Below are positions 37,544 through 46,200 of a stretch of DNA of 64,000 bases, piece after piece. The stretch's first letter is position 1. Each line of letters starts with the position of its first letter. The stretch covers positions 16,210 to 80,209 of the forward strand of contig JACKEO010000019.1 in the NCBI GenBank assembly GCA_020632955.1, written 5' to 3'. The notes under the pieces are model-generated. The model saw only the letters and a program-made list of their open reading frames with translations. It did no database searches and was not told the DNA's origin. This stretch comes from Alphaproteobacteria bacterium (GTDB taxonomy: Bacteria; Myxococcota_A; UBA796; GCA-2862545). Both the position numbers and the translations under genes were made by a program.

Positions 37544-38590
37544 GTGCTCGATCCCGACCTGATGCGACTGCTGGCGCCGCTCGACGACGACGACGTGCTC
37601 CCCCACGGCGTGGCCATCGTGCACGCCGCCTGGGACGACGACCGGGCCCAGGCCACGGTGCGGCTCGTCGAGCCGGCCCTCGAGCTGCGCCTGCGTCCGC
37701 GCGGCGACGGAGCCGCCCTGGCCCGCTCGGCGCGCTTCGACCTCACCGTGGCGCCCGGCGTGCAGCACACCGAGGCCAGCCGCCGCGCCCTGCGCACCGT
37801 CGTCCGTCGGCTGGTGGCCCACGACACCGAGCCCCTGCCGGACGAGCCGCCCCGGGCCCCCGTGCCGCAGGCGCCGCCCGGCCCGGGTGTGCTGCACCTG
37901 GTGCCCGGCCACGTGGGCGTGGCCACGGATCTGACGGTGCGGGCGGTGCGGGTGCTGGGCCGCGTGGCGGCGCTCGTCACCGAGGACGGCGACAGCGCGC
38001 CCCTCCGCCAGCTCCTCGCCGACCACCGCGTGCTGCACGAGGCGCGGCCGGTGCTGCGGGCCACCTCGGCGGCCGACGCGCAGACCGTGCTCGACCTGCT
38101 CCGAGCCGGCGAGGACGTGGCCCTCTTCGGCTTCGACGAGGGCATCCCCACCTTCGCCGACCCCGGCAGCTCGCTGGTGGCCCGGGTGACGGAGGAGCTG
38201 GGCGACGGGCAGGTGCGCACCGTGGGCGGCAGCTCCGTGCTCGGCCTGGCGCTCATGCGCGTGCCCGAGGCGCTGGAGCGCTTCGTCTTCCTCGGGGTGG
38301 CCGACGGGGGGGCGGGGCTCGACGCGGTGAAGCTCGCCGGGCTGGCCCGCGAGGTGCGCGGCGAGCTGGACCGTGCCCGCTGGGTGGTGGTGTTCGCCAC
38401 GGTGGCGTCGGCGCGTGCGCTGGCGGCCGCGCTGGTGCCGGAGCGCCTGGAGCTGCTGCTGGCGGTGGCGCTCACGCGTCCCGACGAGGCGGTGCTGCGG
38501 GCCACCACGGGGGCCGACGCGCCCGAGCCCTTCGCCGAGGCCGCGGCCGACGCCCCGGGGGTCCTCTTCCTGCGGCGCGCCGGGGCCTAG
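37544..38590 (+). CDS. RsmI-like tetrapyrrole-methylase-family protein with N-terminal extension
   Basis: A 348-residue protein. The first 112 residues match nothing I recognise. From about 115 it resembles RsmI: VLHLVPGHVGVATDLTVRAV stands where RsmI has LVPTPIGNL.D.T.RA, then VTED at about 146, and EGIPTFADPGSSLV (199-212) for the RsmI D.GTP..SDPG block. RsmI methylates the 2'-O of C1402 in 16S rRNA using SAM. The altered PTPIGN loop suggests a divergent target. The GTG at 37544 is the annotated start; an ATG at 37562 is an alternative. It ends 5 bp before the RluD-type gene, pointing to joint expression in RNA modification. Confidence 0.6.
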   Translation: MLDPDLMRLLAPLDDDDVLPHGVAIVHAAWDDDRAQATVRLVEPALELRLRPRGDGAALARSARFDLTVAPGVQHTEASRRALRTVVRRLVAHDTEPLPDEPPRAPVPQAPPGPGVLHLVPGHVGVATDLTVRAVRVLGRVAALVTEDGDSAPLRQLLADHRVLHEARPVLRATSAADAQTVLDLLRAGEDVALFGFDEGIPTFADPGSSLVARVTEELGDGQVRTVGGSSVLGLALMRVPEALERFVFLGVADGGAGLDAVKLAGLAREVRGELDRARWVVVFATVASARALAAALVPERLELLLAVALTRPDEAVLRATTGADAPEPFAEAAADAPGVLFLRRAGA

Positions 38591-38595
38591 GCGGC

Positions 38596-39561
38596 ATGGA
38601 GGACGAGGCACCCCGTCACCGCGAGCTCGAGGTGCCCGCGGCCGCCGACGGCATGCGGCTCGACCGCTTCCTCGCCCTGCGCTTCCGCGACCGCTCCCGC
38701 TCCGAGCTGGCGCGGGCCATCAAGGCCGGGGAGGTCACCGACCCGTCGGGACGTGCGCTCCGGGCGTCGGCGCTGGTGCGCACCGGCGAGGTGCTGCACC
38801 TGTACGTGGAGGGCATCGCGCCCGGGGCGCCCCCGCCGCCCTTCCCGGCCATCCTCCACGAGGACGACCGCGTGGTGGTGGTCGACAAGCCGCCCGGCCT
38901 GATGGCGCACCCCGCGGGCACCCGCTTCGTCTACGCGCTCGTGGGCCTGGCGCGGGCGCGCTGGCCCGAGCTCGCGGTGGACCTGGTGCACCGCCTCGAC
39001 AAGGACACCTCGGGCGTGGTGGCCCTCACCAAGGACGTCGCGGCCAATGCCTTCCTCAAGGCGCGGCTCAAGGCGGGGGAGGGTCGCAAGGAGTACCTCG
39101 CGATCGTGAAGGGCCGGCCGGACTGGGACGCGCTGGAGATCGACGCCCCCATCGGGCGGGCCGACGGGCCCATCCGCATCCAGATGGCGGTGCGGCCCGA
39201 CGGGCTGCCCTCGCGCACCGGCGCCGAGGTGGTGGCGCACCACCCCACGGCGGACCTGGCGCTGGTGCGGTGCCGCCTGCACACCGGCCGCACCCACCAG
39301 ATCCGGGTGCACCTGGCCCACGTGGGGTTCCCGCTGCTGGGCGACCTGCTGTACGGCGTGCCGCCGGAGGTCTTCCTCACCCACCTCGACCACGGCCTGA
39401 CGCCCGAGGTGCTGGCCGCCGCGGGCGCGCCACGCCACGCGCTGCACGCCCACCACCTGGTGCTCCCGCACCCCGACGGCGGCCTGATCGACGTGCGCAG
39501 CCCGCTGGCCGCCGACCTCGAGGCCTGGTGGGCCGACCCGTCGCTGCCCGCCCGGGGCTGA
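38596..39561 (+). CDS. RluA/RluD-family 23S rRNA/tRNA pseudouridine synthase
   Basis: A 321-residue protein with an S4-like RNA-binding domain (about 20-75: MRLDRFLA....RSELARAIKAGEV) and the catalytic RluA-type domain with VHRLDKDTSG (catalytic Asp135), KEYLAIVKG and the HTGRTHQIRVHLAHVGFPLLGD block. It isomerises specific uridines to pseudouridine in structured RNA. S4 plus this architecture fits the RluC/RluD branch; exact target uncertain. The start lies 5 bp after the RsmI-like gene. A strong hairpin follows 15 bp after its stop. Confidence 0.9.
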   Translation: MEDEAPRHRELEVPAAADGMRLDRFLALRFRDRSRSELARAIKAGEVTDPSGRALRASALVRTGEVLHLYVEGIAPGAPPPPFPAILHEDDRVVVVDKPPGLMAHPAGTRFVYALVGLARARWPELAVDLVHRLDKDTSGVVALTKDVAANAFLKARLKAGEGRKEYLAIVKGRPDWDALEIDAPIGRADGPIRIQMAVRPDGLPSRTGAEVVAHHPTADLALVRCRLHTGRTHQIRVHLAHVGFPLLGDLLYGVPPEVFLTHLDHGLTPEVLAAAGAPRHALHAHHLVLPHPDGGLIDVRSPLAADLEAWWADPSLPARG

Positions 39562-39575
39562 GCCCAGAAAGGGGT

Positions 39576-39607
39576 GCGGCCGATCGCCGGGGGGAGCGAT
39601 CGGCCGC
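39576..39607 (+). terminator. Strong hairpin downstream of the pseudouridine synthase gene
   Basis: A perfect 12-bp stem pairs GCGGCCGATCGC (39576-39587) with its complement at 39596-39607 around an 8-nt loop, 15 nt after the stop codon. No T tract follows, so termination may be atypical or the hairpin may protect the mRNA end. Confidence 0.55.
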
Positions 39608-39646
39608 AGTGCTGGGGGGATGACCTGACAGGGTCGGGGGGGACAG

Positions 39647-39692
39647 AGGCCGCGCCCTCCAACCCCTCCCACGAAGTCGAGGGGCGCGGCCT
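39647..39692. terminator. Second hairpin in the convergent gap
   Basis: Arms AGGCCGCGCC (39647-39656) and GGCGCGGCCT (39683-39692) form a 10-bp stem; a further CTC/GAG pairing inside is possible with a bulge. It lacks a T tract on either strand and could serve transcription from both sides. Confidence 0.45.
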
Positions 39693-39706
39693 GTTCCTGT
39701 CGGTCG

Positions 39707-39777
39707 GTGTCCGCGGCACACGAGTGCGGACACACCCTGCTCTACGGATCGGGCGCGGGTGCCTTGAGCACTTTTTT
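39707..39777 (+). terminator. Third hairpin and T6 terminator
   Basis: An 8-bp stem GTGTCCGC/GCGGACAC (39707-39714 and 39726-39733) is followed by a small stem GTGC-CTTGA-GCAC (39759-39771) directly before TTTTTT (39772-39777), the only classical intrinsic-terminator shape seen in this gap. It would end plus-strand transcripts. Confidence 0.5.
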
Positions 39778-39830
39778 CGAGGACCCGCGAAGAAGGGCGC
39801 GAGGGCCTGCGGGCGACGGCCTGAGGCTCC

Positions 39831-39977
39831 CGCACCCGCGAGCGTCGTTTGCGCACCCGCGGGCGTCGTTTGCGCACCCGCGGGCGTCGTTGACGCGCCC
39901 GGGAGCGTTGTGTGCGCACCCGCGAGCGTTGTGTGCGCACCTCCGGGCGTTGTTTGCCCACCCGCGGGCGTCGCCCG
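39831..39977. repeat. Seven 21-bp tandem repeats between convergent genes
   Basis: Units start at 39831, 39852, 39873, 39894, 39915, 39936 and 39957, each beginning CGCACCCGCG or a close variant and ending near GCGTCGTTTG/GCGTTGTGTG. The period is exactly 21 bp, or two helical turns. The array starts 16 bp beyond the stop of the MYXO-CTERM gene and lies outside any likely gene, so it could bind a protein, bend DNA or mark the 3' end of transcripts. Confidence 0.8.
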
Positions 39978-39992
39978 GCACCCACGGTGCGG

Positions 39993-42900
39993 TCAGCGAC
40001 GGCGGCGCCGTCCGGCCCACGCGAGGGCGAGCACCGTCCACCACGCGCCCGGCGGCCGGGGGCCCGTGGCGCACCCGCACGCCGGGACCGGCTCGGCGGT
40101 GTCGGTGTCGGAGTCCGTGACGGTGTCGGTGACGTCGGGGGTGTCGCCGGTGTCCGGCCCGGGGCCCGTCTCGCCCCCGGGCCCGCCGGAGCTGCCGCCG
40201 GAGTCGCCCCCGTCGCCCGAGTCGCCGCCGGAGTCCCCTGGCGCGCCGGAGTCCCCGCTGTCGCCGCCCTGGCCGGAGTCGCCGCTGTCCCCGGAGTCGC
40301 CGCTGTCCCCGGAGTCGCCGCTGTCCCCGGAGTCGCCGCTGTCCCCGGAGTCGCCGCTGTCGCCGGGACAGGGATCCGGCGTGCCGGGATCGCAGTCGTC
40401 GTCCCGGCCGTTGCACACCTCGACCTGGTCGGGGTTCACGTCCACCCGCGTGTCGTCGCAGTCCCCCTCGCAGATGCGGAAGCCGTCGGTGTCGTCGTCG
40501 GCCTCGTCGTCGGGGACGCCCCCCACCAGATCGTTGTCCTCGCCGTCGCACAGCTCGGGGGCGAAGGGGAAGATGGTGCCGTCGTCGTCGCGGGTGTCGC
40601 CCTGGCACACGCGCCACCCGTCGGCGTCGTCGTCGGCCTCGTCGTCGGGGACGCCGCCCGTCAGGTCGTTGTCCTTGCCGTCGCACAGCTCGGGGGCGCC
40701 CGGGAACACGGTGCCGTCGTCGTCGACCGTGTCGCCCATGCAGGGGGACACGCCGTCGCCGTCGCCGTCGATCTCCTCCGGGAGCAGGCCGCCGTCGCAG
40801 TCGGAGTCGAAGCCGTCGCAGGTCTCGGGCACGTTGCCCACGAAGATCGTGCGCACCTGGTCGGACACGCGGCGGTTGCCCACCGTGTCCACCGCCACCA
40901 CGTGCCAGGTGTGACGGCCCTGGGCCAGGAAGGGCGACACGCAGGCCTGCGTCTCCACGGGCACGGCGATGTCGTCGGTGTGGAGCGCGTCGTCCACCCA
41001 GAGCTCGAAGTGGTCGAGCAGGCCGAGGAACTCGTCGGACCGGCGCTGCCAGCAGAGGGTGGGGGTGAGCAGGGCGCCACAGGCACCGTCGTCGGGGTCG
41101 AGGAGGACGAAGGTCTTCGGGGGCGCCGTGTCGACGAGGAAGACGCGCTCCGGGGAGGGCCGCACGTTGCCCGCCACGTCGAGCACCTCGAGGCGTCCCT
41201 CGGCCCGGCCGTAGGCAAGGGGGGACGACGCGGTGCAGGTGTCGCCGGCCGTGGTGCACACCACGGCGCCGTCCACGAGCACCCGCGCGCCCGACCACCC
41301 CGAGAGGTCGTCGGCCGGCGAGGTCCACCGGAACGTGGGCGTGGTCGTCCCCACCCGCAGGCCCTCGGCGTCCAGGCCGTCGACCTCGAGCAGGAGGTGG
41401 TCGTCGGACCAGCGCACGCGGGCGTCGAGGCGGGGCTCGTCGCACCCGCCCTGGGCATTCGTCCCGATGCCGAGGGTGCCCGCGCCGGCGGCGTCCGCGA
41501 GGTCGTGCACGCCGCGGTCGTCGCGGGCGCACCACACCACGTCGGGCTCCGGCCCGACGGGGAACCAGCCCCCCATCAGCGCGCCCCAGGGGCAGGCGGA
41601 GAGGGCGCCCGGCTGGGCGTTGGGGGGCTTCGCGCCGCCGTACCAGGGCACGCACGAGGGCGCGGCGTCGCAGCCGGTGCCGCGGTCGGGGCACCAGGTG
41701 GGGTCGTCGGTCACCTCCACGCGCACCTGGGCGGGGGGCGCCGACGCCTGGAGCTGGGTCACGCCGTCCACGAGGATCCGGGCGGACCCCGGCACCGCGG
41801 GGCGGGTGAAGCCCACCTCCCCGGGTCCCCTCAGATCGATGGTCGCCGCGATGCCGCCGTCCGTGGCGCGGCGCGCGTTGCCGACGAGGTCGAGGGCCTC
41901 CACGTCGAGCGTGACGCTCCCCTCCGCGTCCAGCCGGCACGCTGTGCCCAGGTCGGTGGACAGCGTGTCGACGTCGAGGGTGAGGCAGGGCACCCCGTCG
42001 AGGACCACCCGGTAGCCGGCCAGGTCGGGGGCGCTGGAGGCCGTCCAGGCCAGCACGGTGTGCTCGGAGACCCACGCGGCGCTCGGAGAGGGCGGCAGCA
42101 GGGTGAACGTGCCGGGGGGCGTGGCGTCCACCACGAGGGTGCGCGCGGAGGTGGACTGCACGCTCCCGCCCACGCCGTCCCGGGCGACCACCCACCAGGC
42201 GTGGGCGCCCTCCGCCAGGGCGGCGTGCGGGGGCACCTCCAGCGAGGCCGTGGCGCCGTCTCCGACCGGGACCAGGCCCAGGAGCCAGGGGGCGCCGTCC
42301 ACCCAGAGATCGACCTCGCGTCCGCCGCCCGTGCCCTGCCACGACAGCCGGGGCGTGGGCCCCACGGTGGCGCCGTTCGCGGGCGACACCAGCTCGAAGG
42401 AGGCCACCGGGGCGGACCAGGCCGCGGGGCCCACGTGGGCGGCGGCGTCGCCCGAGGGGCGCGTGGCGGTCACCCGCCAGGCGCGGCAGCACGTGGCGTC
42501 CCCGCCGGTCTGAGTCCACGTGCGGGTGGTGGGACCGAGGCCCGTGGCCGCCGACACCCACCCCGTCGTGCCCAGGCGCTCCACGGCCCACGCCGTGACG
42601 GGCGCCGGGTCCTCCAGCGACCAGGCGATCTGCACGTCGGTGCCGCTCGCGAGCACCACGCCGGGGAGCGGCGCGGTGGGCACCACGTCCGGCACCACGA
42701 CGGCCATGCGGGTGAGCGCTGCCACCACCGGTGCGCGGACGTCGCCCGGGAGGGGGTGGCGGAGGCGCACGAGGACGTCGTCGGTGTGGAAGGCCGCGGG
42801 GATCAGGAGGTCCACGCGGTCGTCGACCAGGTCCGGCGGGAGGGCGAGCACCGGCGTCCAGGCCTGGCCCCCGTCGGCCGACAGGTCGATCCAGGCCTCG

Positions 42901-43199
42901 TGGGGGAGGTGGGTCGGCGCGCCGGCTCCGGTCTCCCACGACCACGTCAGCGACAGCGAGAGCACGGCGGGGTCGCCGGCCGACAGGTCGATCGGCGCGG
43001 TGGTCGTGGCCGTGGCCACGTCGGGGAGCGCCTCCCCGGGGGGCGCGGTGCGGGTGAGGGTGAGCGCCTCGCCCTCCACGAGCGCCCATCCGACCAGCGC
43101 CCATCCGCTGGCACCGTCCGTGGGCACGTCGTGGACGTGGAGGATCTGGTCCGCTGCGTGGGCTGGCGACAGGGCGGCCGCGAGGGCGAGCGGGAGCAT
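39993..43199 (-). CDS. MYXO-CTERM surface protein with fibronectin-like, MopE-like and GDSG regions
   Basis: A 1,068-residue protein. A Sec signal (MLPLALAAALSPAHA, cleaved near AHA) leads into several Ig/FnIII-like segments with repeated VDATPP and VDTAPP hinges. Asp-rich metal-binding segments follow (about 790-935; ETCDGFDSDCDGG, ELCDGKDNDL, CDDTRVDVNPDQVEVC), then a GDSG linker (about 943-990) and a tail PACGCATG, hydrophobic stretch and Arg run. This tail is the MYXO-CTERM sorting signal processed by myxosortase, so the protein is probably surface anchored. ATG at 43199 is chosen for the signal peptide; a GAGGAC lies just upstream. The 93-bp gap to the following giant gene suggests a shared transcript. 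Confidence 0.85.
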   Translation of the reverse strand: MLPLALAAALSPAHAADQILHVHDVPTDGASGWALVGWALVEGEALTLTRTAPPGEALPDVATATTTAPIDLSAGDPAVLSLSLTWSWETGAGAPTHLPHEAWIDLSADGGQAWTPVLALPPDLVDDRVDLLIPAAFHTDDVLVRLRHPLPGDVRAPVVAALTRMAVVVPDVVPTAPLPGVVLASGTDVQIAWSLEDPAPVTAWAVERLGTTGWVSAATGLGPTTRTWTQTGGDATCCRAWRVTATRPSGDAAAHVGPAAWSAPVASFELVSPANGATVGPTPRLSWQGTGGGREVDLWVDGAPWLLGLVPVGDGATASLEVPPHAALAEGAHAWWVVARDGVGGSVQSTSARTLVVDATPPGTFTLLPPSPSAAWVSEHTVLAWTASSAPDLAGYRVVLDGVPCLTLDVDTLSTDLGTACRLDAEGSVTLDVEALDLVGNARRATDGGIAATIDLRGPGEVGFTRPAVPGSARILVDGVTQLQASAPPAQVRVEVTDDPTWCPDRGTGCDAAPSCVPWYGGAKPPNAQPGALSACPWGALMGGWFPVGPEPDVVWCARDDRGVHDLADAAGAGTLGIGTNAQGGCDEPRLDARVRWSDDHLLLEVDGLDAEGLRVGTTTPTFRWTSPADDLSGWSGARVLVDGAVVCTTAGDTCTASSPLAYGRAEGRLEVLDVAGNVRPSPERVFLVDTAPPKTFVLLDPDDGACGALLTPTLCWQRRSDEFLGLLDHFELWVDDALHTDDIAVPVETQACVSPFLAQGRHTWHVVAVDTVGNRRVSDQVRTIFVGNVPETCDGFDSDCDGGLLPEEIDGDGDGVSPCMGDTVDDDGTVFPGAPELCDGKDNDLTGGVPDDEADDDADGWRVCQGDTRDDDGTIFPFAPELCDGEDNDLVGGVPDDEADDDTDGFRICEGDCDDTRVDVNPDQVEVCNGRDDDCDPGTPDPCPGDSGDSGDSGDSGDSGDSGDSGDSGDSGDSGQGGDSGDSGAPGDSGGDSGDGGDSGGSSGGPGGETGPGPDTGDTPDVTDTVTDSDTDTAEPVPACGCATGPRPPGAWWTVLALAWAGRRRRR
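40273..40362 (-). repeat. 18-bp perfect tandem repeats encoding GDSGDS
   Basis: Four identical 18-bp units starting CCGGAGTCGCCG, and a fifth differing at its last base, lie in register (40273, 40291, 40309, 40327, 40345). They encode part of the GDSG linker in the MYXO-CTERM protein; the identity of units at synonymous positions indicates recent expansion by slippage or recombination. Confidence 0.85.
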
Positions 43200-43291
43200 G
43201 GCGTCCTCGGGCCCGGGCGGGCGATGGCGTGGGCGCGACGTGAGCCGTCGGGCGCGCGTGCCATGGGGGCGTGGGTATCCTGTCCTCCCCG

Positions 43292-46200
43292 CTACGCCGC
43301 CGCGTTCGCCGAGGGACGCCGCCGCCGCCTCACCAGCCACGGCAGCAGCGCCACCCACGCCCAGCCGCCCGTGCCGGTCGCGCACCCGCACGCCGGTGGC
43401 GCGTCCTCGCCGTCGCCATCCGGGCCGTCGCCTCCACCATCCCCGGTGTCGACCACGCCATCGCCCGTGTCCCCGGGCTCCTCCCGGTCGTCGTCCAGGT
43501 AGTCGGGCACGCCATCCCCATCGCTGTCCCGGTCGCCCTCCTCGGCATCGGGCACGCCATCCCCGTCGCTGTCCTCGTCCAGGGAGTTGGGCACGCCATC
43601 GCCATCGGGATCCCCATCCCCCTCCACGTCGTCGGGGATCCCGTCCCCATCGGAGTCCAGCAGCGCCACGGCGATCGCCCACGTCTGCGTCGCGACGCCG
43701 CCGTCGCCGTCGTCCAGGCGGAGTGCCACGTCGAACGACCCCGCCTGCTCGGGCGTCCACCGCAGCTCGTCGTCCACGATCTCCATCCCGTCGGGCCCGT
43801 CGACGAGCGTCCACGTCAGCACGTCGTCCACGCCGGGGTCGGTGGCCTCGAGCACGTACACGTACGCGGTGCCCTGCACGGCGGACGCGATCGGTGCGCT
43901 CGTGATCGTCGGCGATGCGTTCACCACGCGGATCTCGGCGCTGCCCGACCCGGTGAGCCCGTCGGCGTCGGTGACCGTGAGGACCACGGTGAGCGCGACC
44001 TCGTCGGCCGCGCCACAGCCGACCCACGTCTCGCCCTCGCCGCTGTCGACGCCGCAGTCCCACGCCCAGTGCACCACGCCGCCGTCGTCGGTGCTGCCGC
44101 GGCCGTCGAGCAGGGGCGCGCTGCCCTCGCTCACGGTGTACGGGCCGCCTGCGTCGGCCACCGGCGCGTCGTTGACCGGGAGGATCGTGAACGTCACCGT
44201 GGCCGTGTCGCACTGCGAGGCCTCGTCGCAGAGCGTGTAGACGAGCTGATCGGACGTCGTGTCGCTGCCGTCGTGGGTGTAGGTCAGCAGGCCGTCGAGC
44301 GTGGCCGTGCCGTGCAGGGGCGGTGTGGTGATCGTCAGCGTGGGGGAGGGCGTCTCCTCCTCCAGGTCGTTGTCGATCACGTCGACGTCCACGGTGCCGC
44401 CCTCCTCGACCGTCGCGACGTCGTCAGCCGCGATCGGCGGGTCGTCGACCAGGCGCACGGTCACGATCACGGTGGCCGTCGCGCACTTGTTCGGCCGACC
44501 GAGGTCGCACACCTCGTAGGCGAAGCTGTCGGACGGGAGGTGCGCGCCGCTGTGCGTGTAGCGGATGCCTCCGTCGACCACTTCCGTGCTGCCGTGCGCG
44601 GGCGCGCTGGTCACGGTCACCCCGTCGGTGCCCAGGACCGAGTCGGCGTCGGTGTCGTTGGCCAGGACGTCGACCACCGCCGAGCCCTCCTCGTCGATCT
44701 CCAGCGCGTCGTCGGTGGCTACCGGCGCGTCGTTGATCGGGACGATGTGGATCGTGAGCGTGGCCGTGTCGCACAGGTCCGGATCGCCCAGGTCGCACAC
44801 CTGGTACGTGAGGCTGTCGCCCGTCTCCGGGCCACCGAGGTGGGTGTACGCGAGGCCGCCTGCCTCCACGCGCACCGTGCCGGCGGTGGGTCCCGCGAGC
44901 ACCGTGAGGCCCGCGTGGGTCAGGGTGGAGTCGGGATCGACGTCGTTGGCGAGCACGTCTGCCACCCCGCCCAGGCCCTCCTCGATGTCGACGCTGTCGT
45001 CGACGGCCACCGGCGGGTCGTTGACCGGCGCGATCGAGACCTCGACCACGACCTCGACGCAGGCGCCCTCGGGGTCGCACACGGTGACGACGAGGCCATC
45101 GGTGTCCTGCTCCCCGCCGCCGTGCACGTACGTGAGCTCGGTGCCGGCGACCGTGGCGACGCCGTGGTCCGGCGCGGTGGTGAGGTTGACGGTGCCCGCG
45201 GTGAGGTCGGAGTCCTCGTCGGTGGCGAGCAGGTCGACCGGCGCGACCACCTCGCCGCCCTCCACCACGTCCAGCGTGGGGTCGAGCGCCACGGGCGGGT
45301 CGTTGATCCGCTGCACCGTGATCTGCACCTCGGCCAGGTCGCAGCTGCCTGCCGGGTCGCACACCTCGTACGTGAACGCGTCGCCGTCGTCCTCGCCGCC
45401 GAAGTGCGCGTAGAGGATGGTGCCGTCGGGCTGGACCGTGGCCGTGCCGTGCGTCGGCCCCACCTCCACGGAGGGCGGCTCGAGGTCGGAGTCGGGGTCG
45501 ACGTCGTTGGCACGCACGTCGATCGCGACGCTGCCGCCCTCGTCCACCGTGGCCACGTCGGGGGCGGCGATCGGCGGGTCGTCGACCGGCCGCACCGTGA
45601 TCCGGACGGTGGCGGTGTCGCACTGCTCGGCCTCGTCGCACACCGTGTAGACCAGGCTGTCCGAGGTCGTGTCGCTGCCGAGGTGGGTGTAGGTGAGCAC
45701 GCCGTCGAACGCGACGGTGCCGTGCTGGGGCGGGGTGGTGACCGTCACGGTCGGCGCCAGCGTCTCCTCCTCGACGTCGTTGGCGAGCACGTCGATCTCG
45801 ACCGAGGCGCCCTCGTCGACGGTGGCGGTGTCGTCCACGGCGGTCGGCGGGTCGTCGACCAGGCTCACGGTGACGCGCACGGTCGCGAAGGCGCACTCGT
45901 TGGGGCGTCCGAGATCGCAGATCTGGTACTCGAAGGTGTCGGACGGCAGGTGCACGCCGCTGTGCGTGTAGCGGATGCCGCCTTCCGCGACGGCGGCCGT
46001 GCCGTGGACGGGTGCGCTGGTCACCGTCACGCCGGCGAGGTCGAGCACGGAGTCGGGGTCGGTGTCGTTGGCGAGGACGTCGACCACCACCGTGCCCTCC
46101 TCGTCCACCGTGACCGTGTCGTCGGTGGGCTCGGGCGCGCGGTTCGCGAGCAGGATGGTGATCGTGAGCGTGGCGGTGTCGCACCCCTCGGGATCGCCGA

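Noticed and set aside
39831..39977. Possible CRISPR or attachment-site array.
   Set aside because: Units are directly adjacent without spacers, there is no integrase gene nearby, and the flanks are ordinary housekeeping and surface genes.
39742..43104. A minus-strand frame that reads the 21-bp repeats as heptapeptides (CANDARG-like).
   Set aside because: It is out of frame with the MYXO-CTERM gene through the region with recognised domains; the real gene stops at 39993 after its sorting tail.
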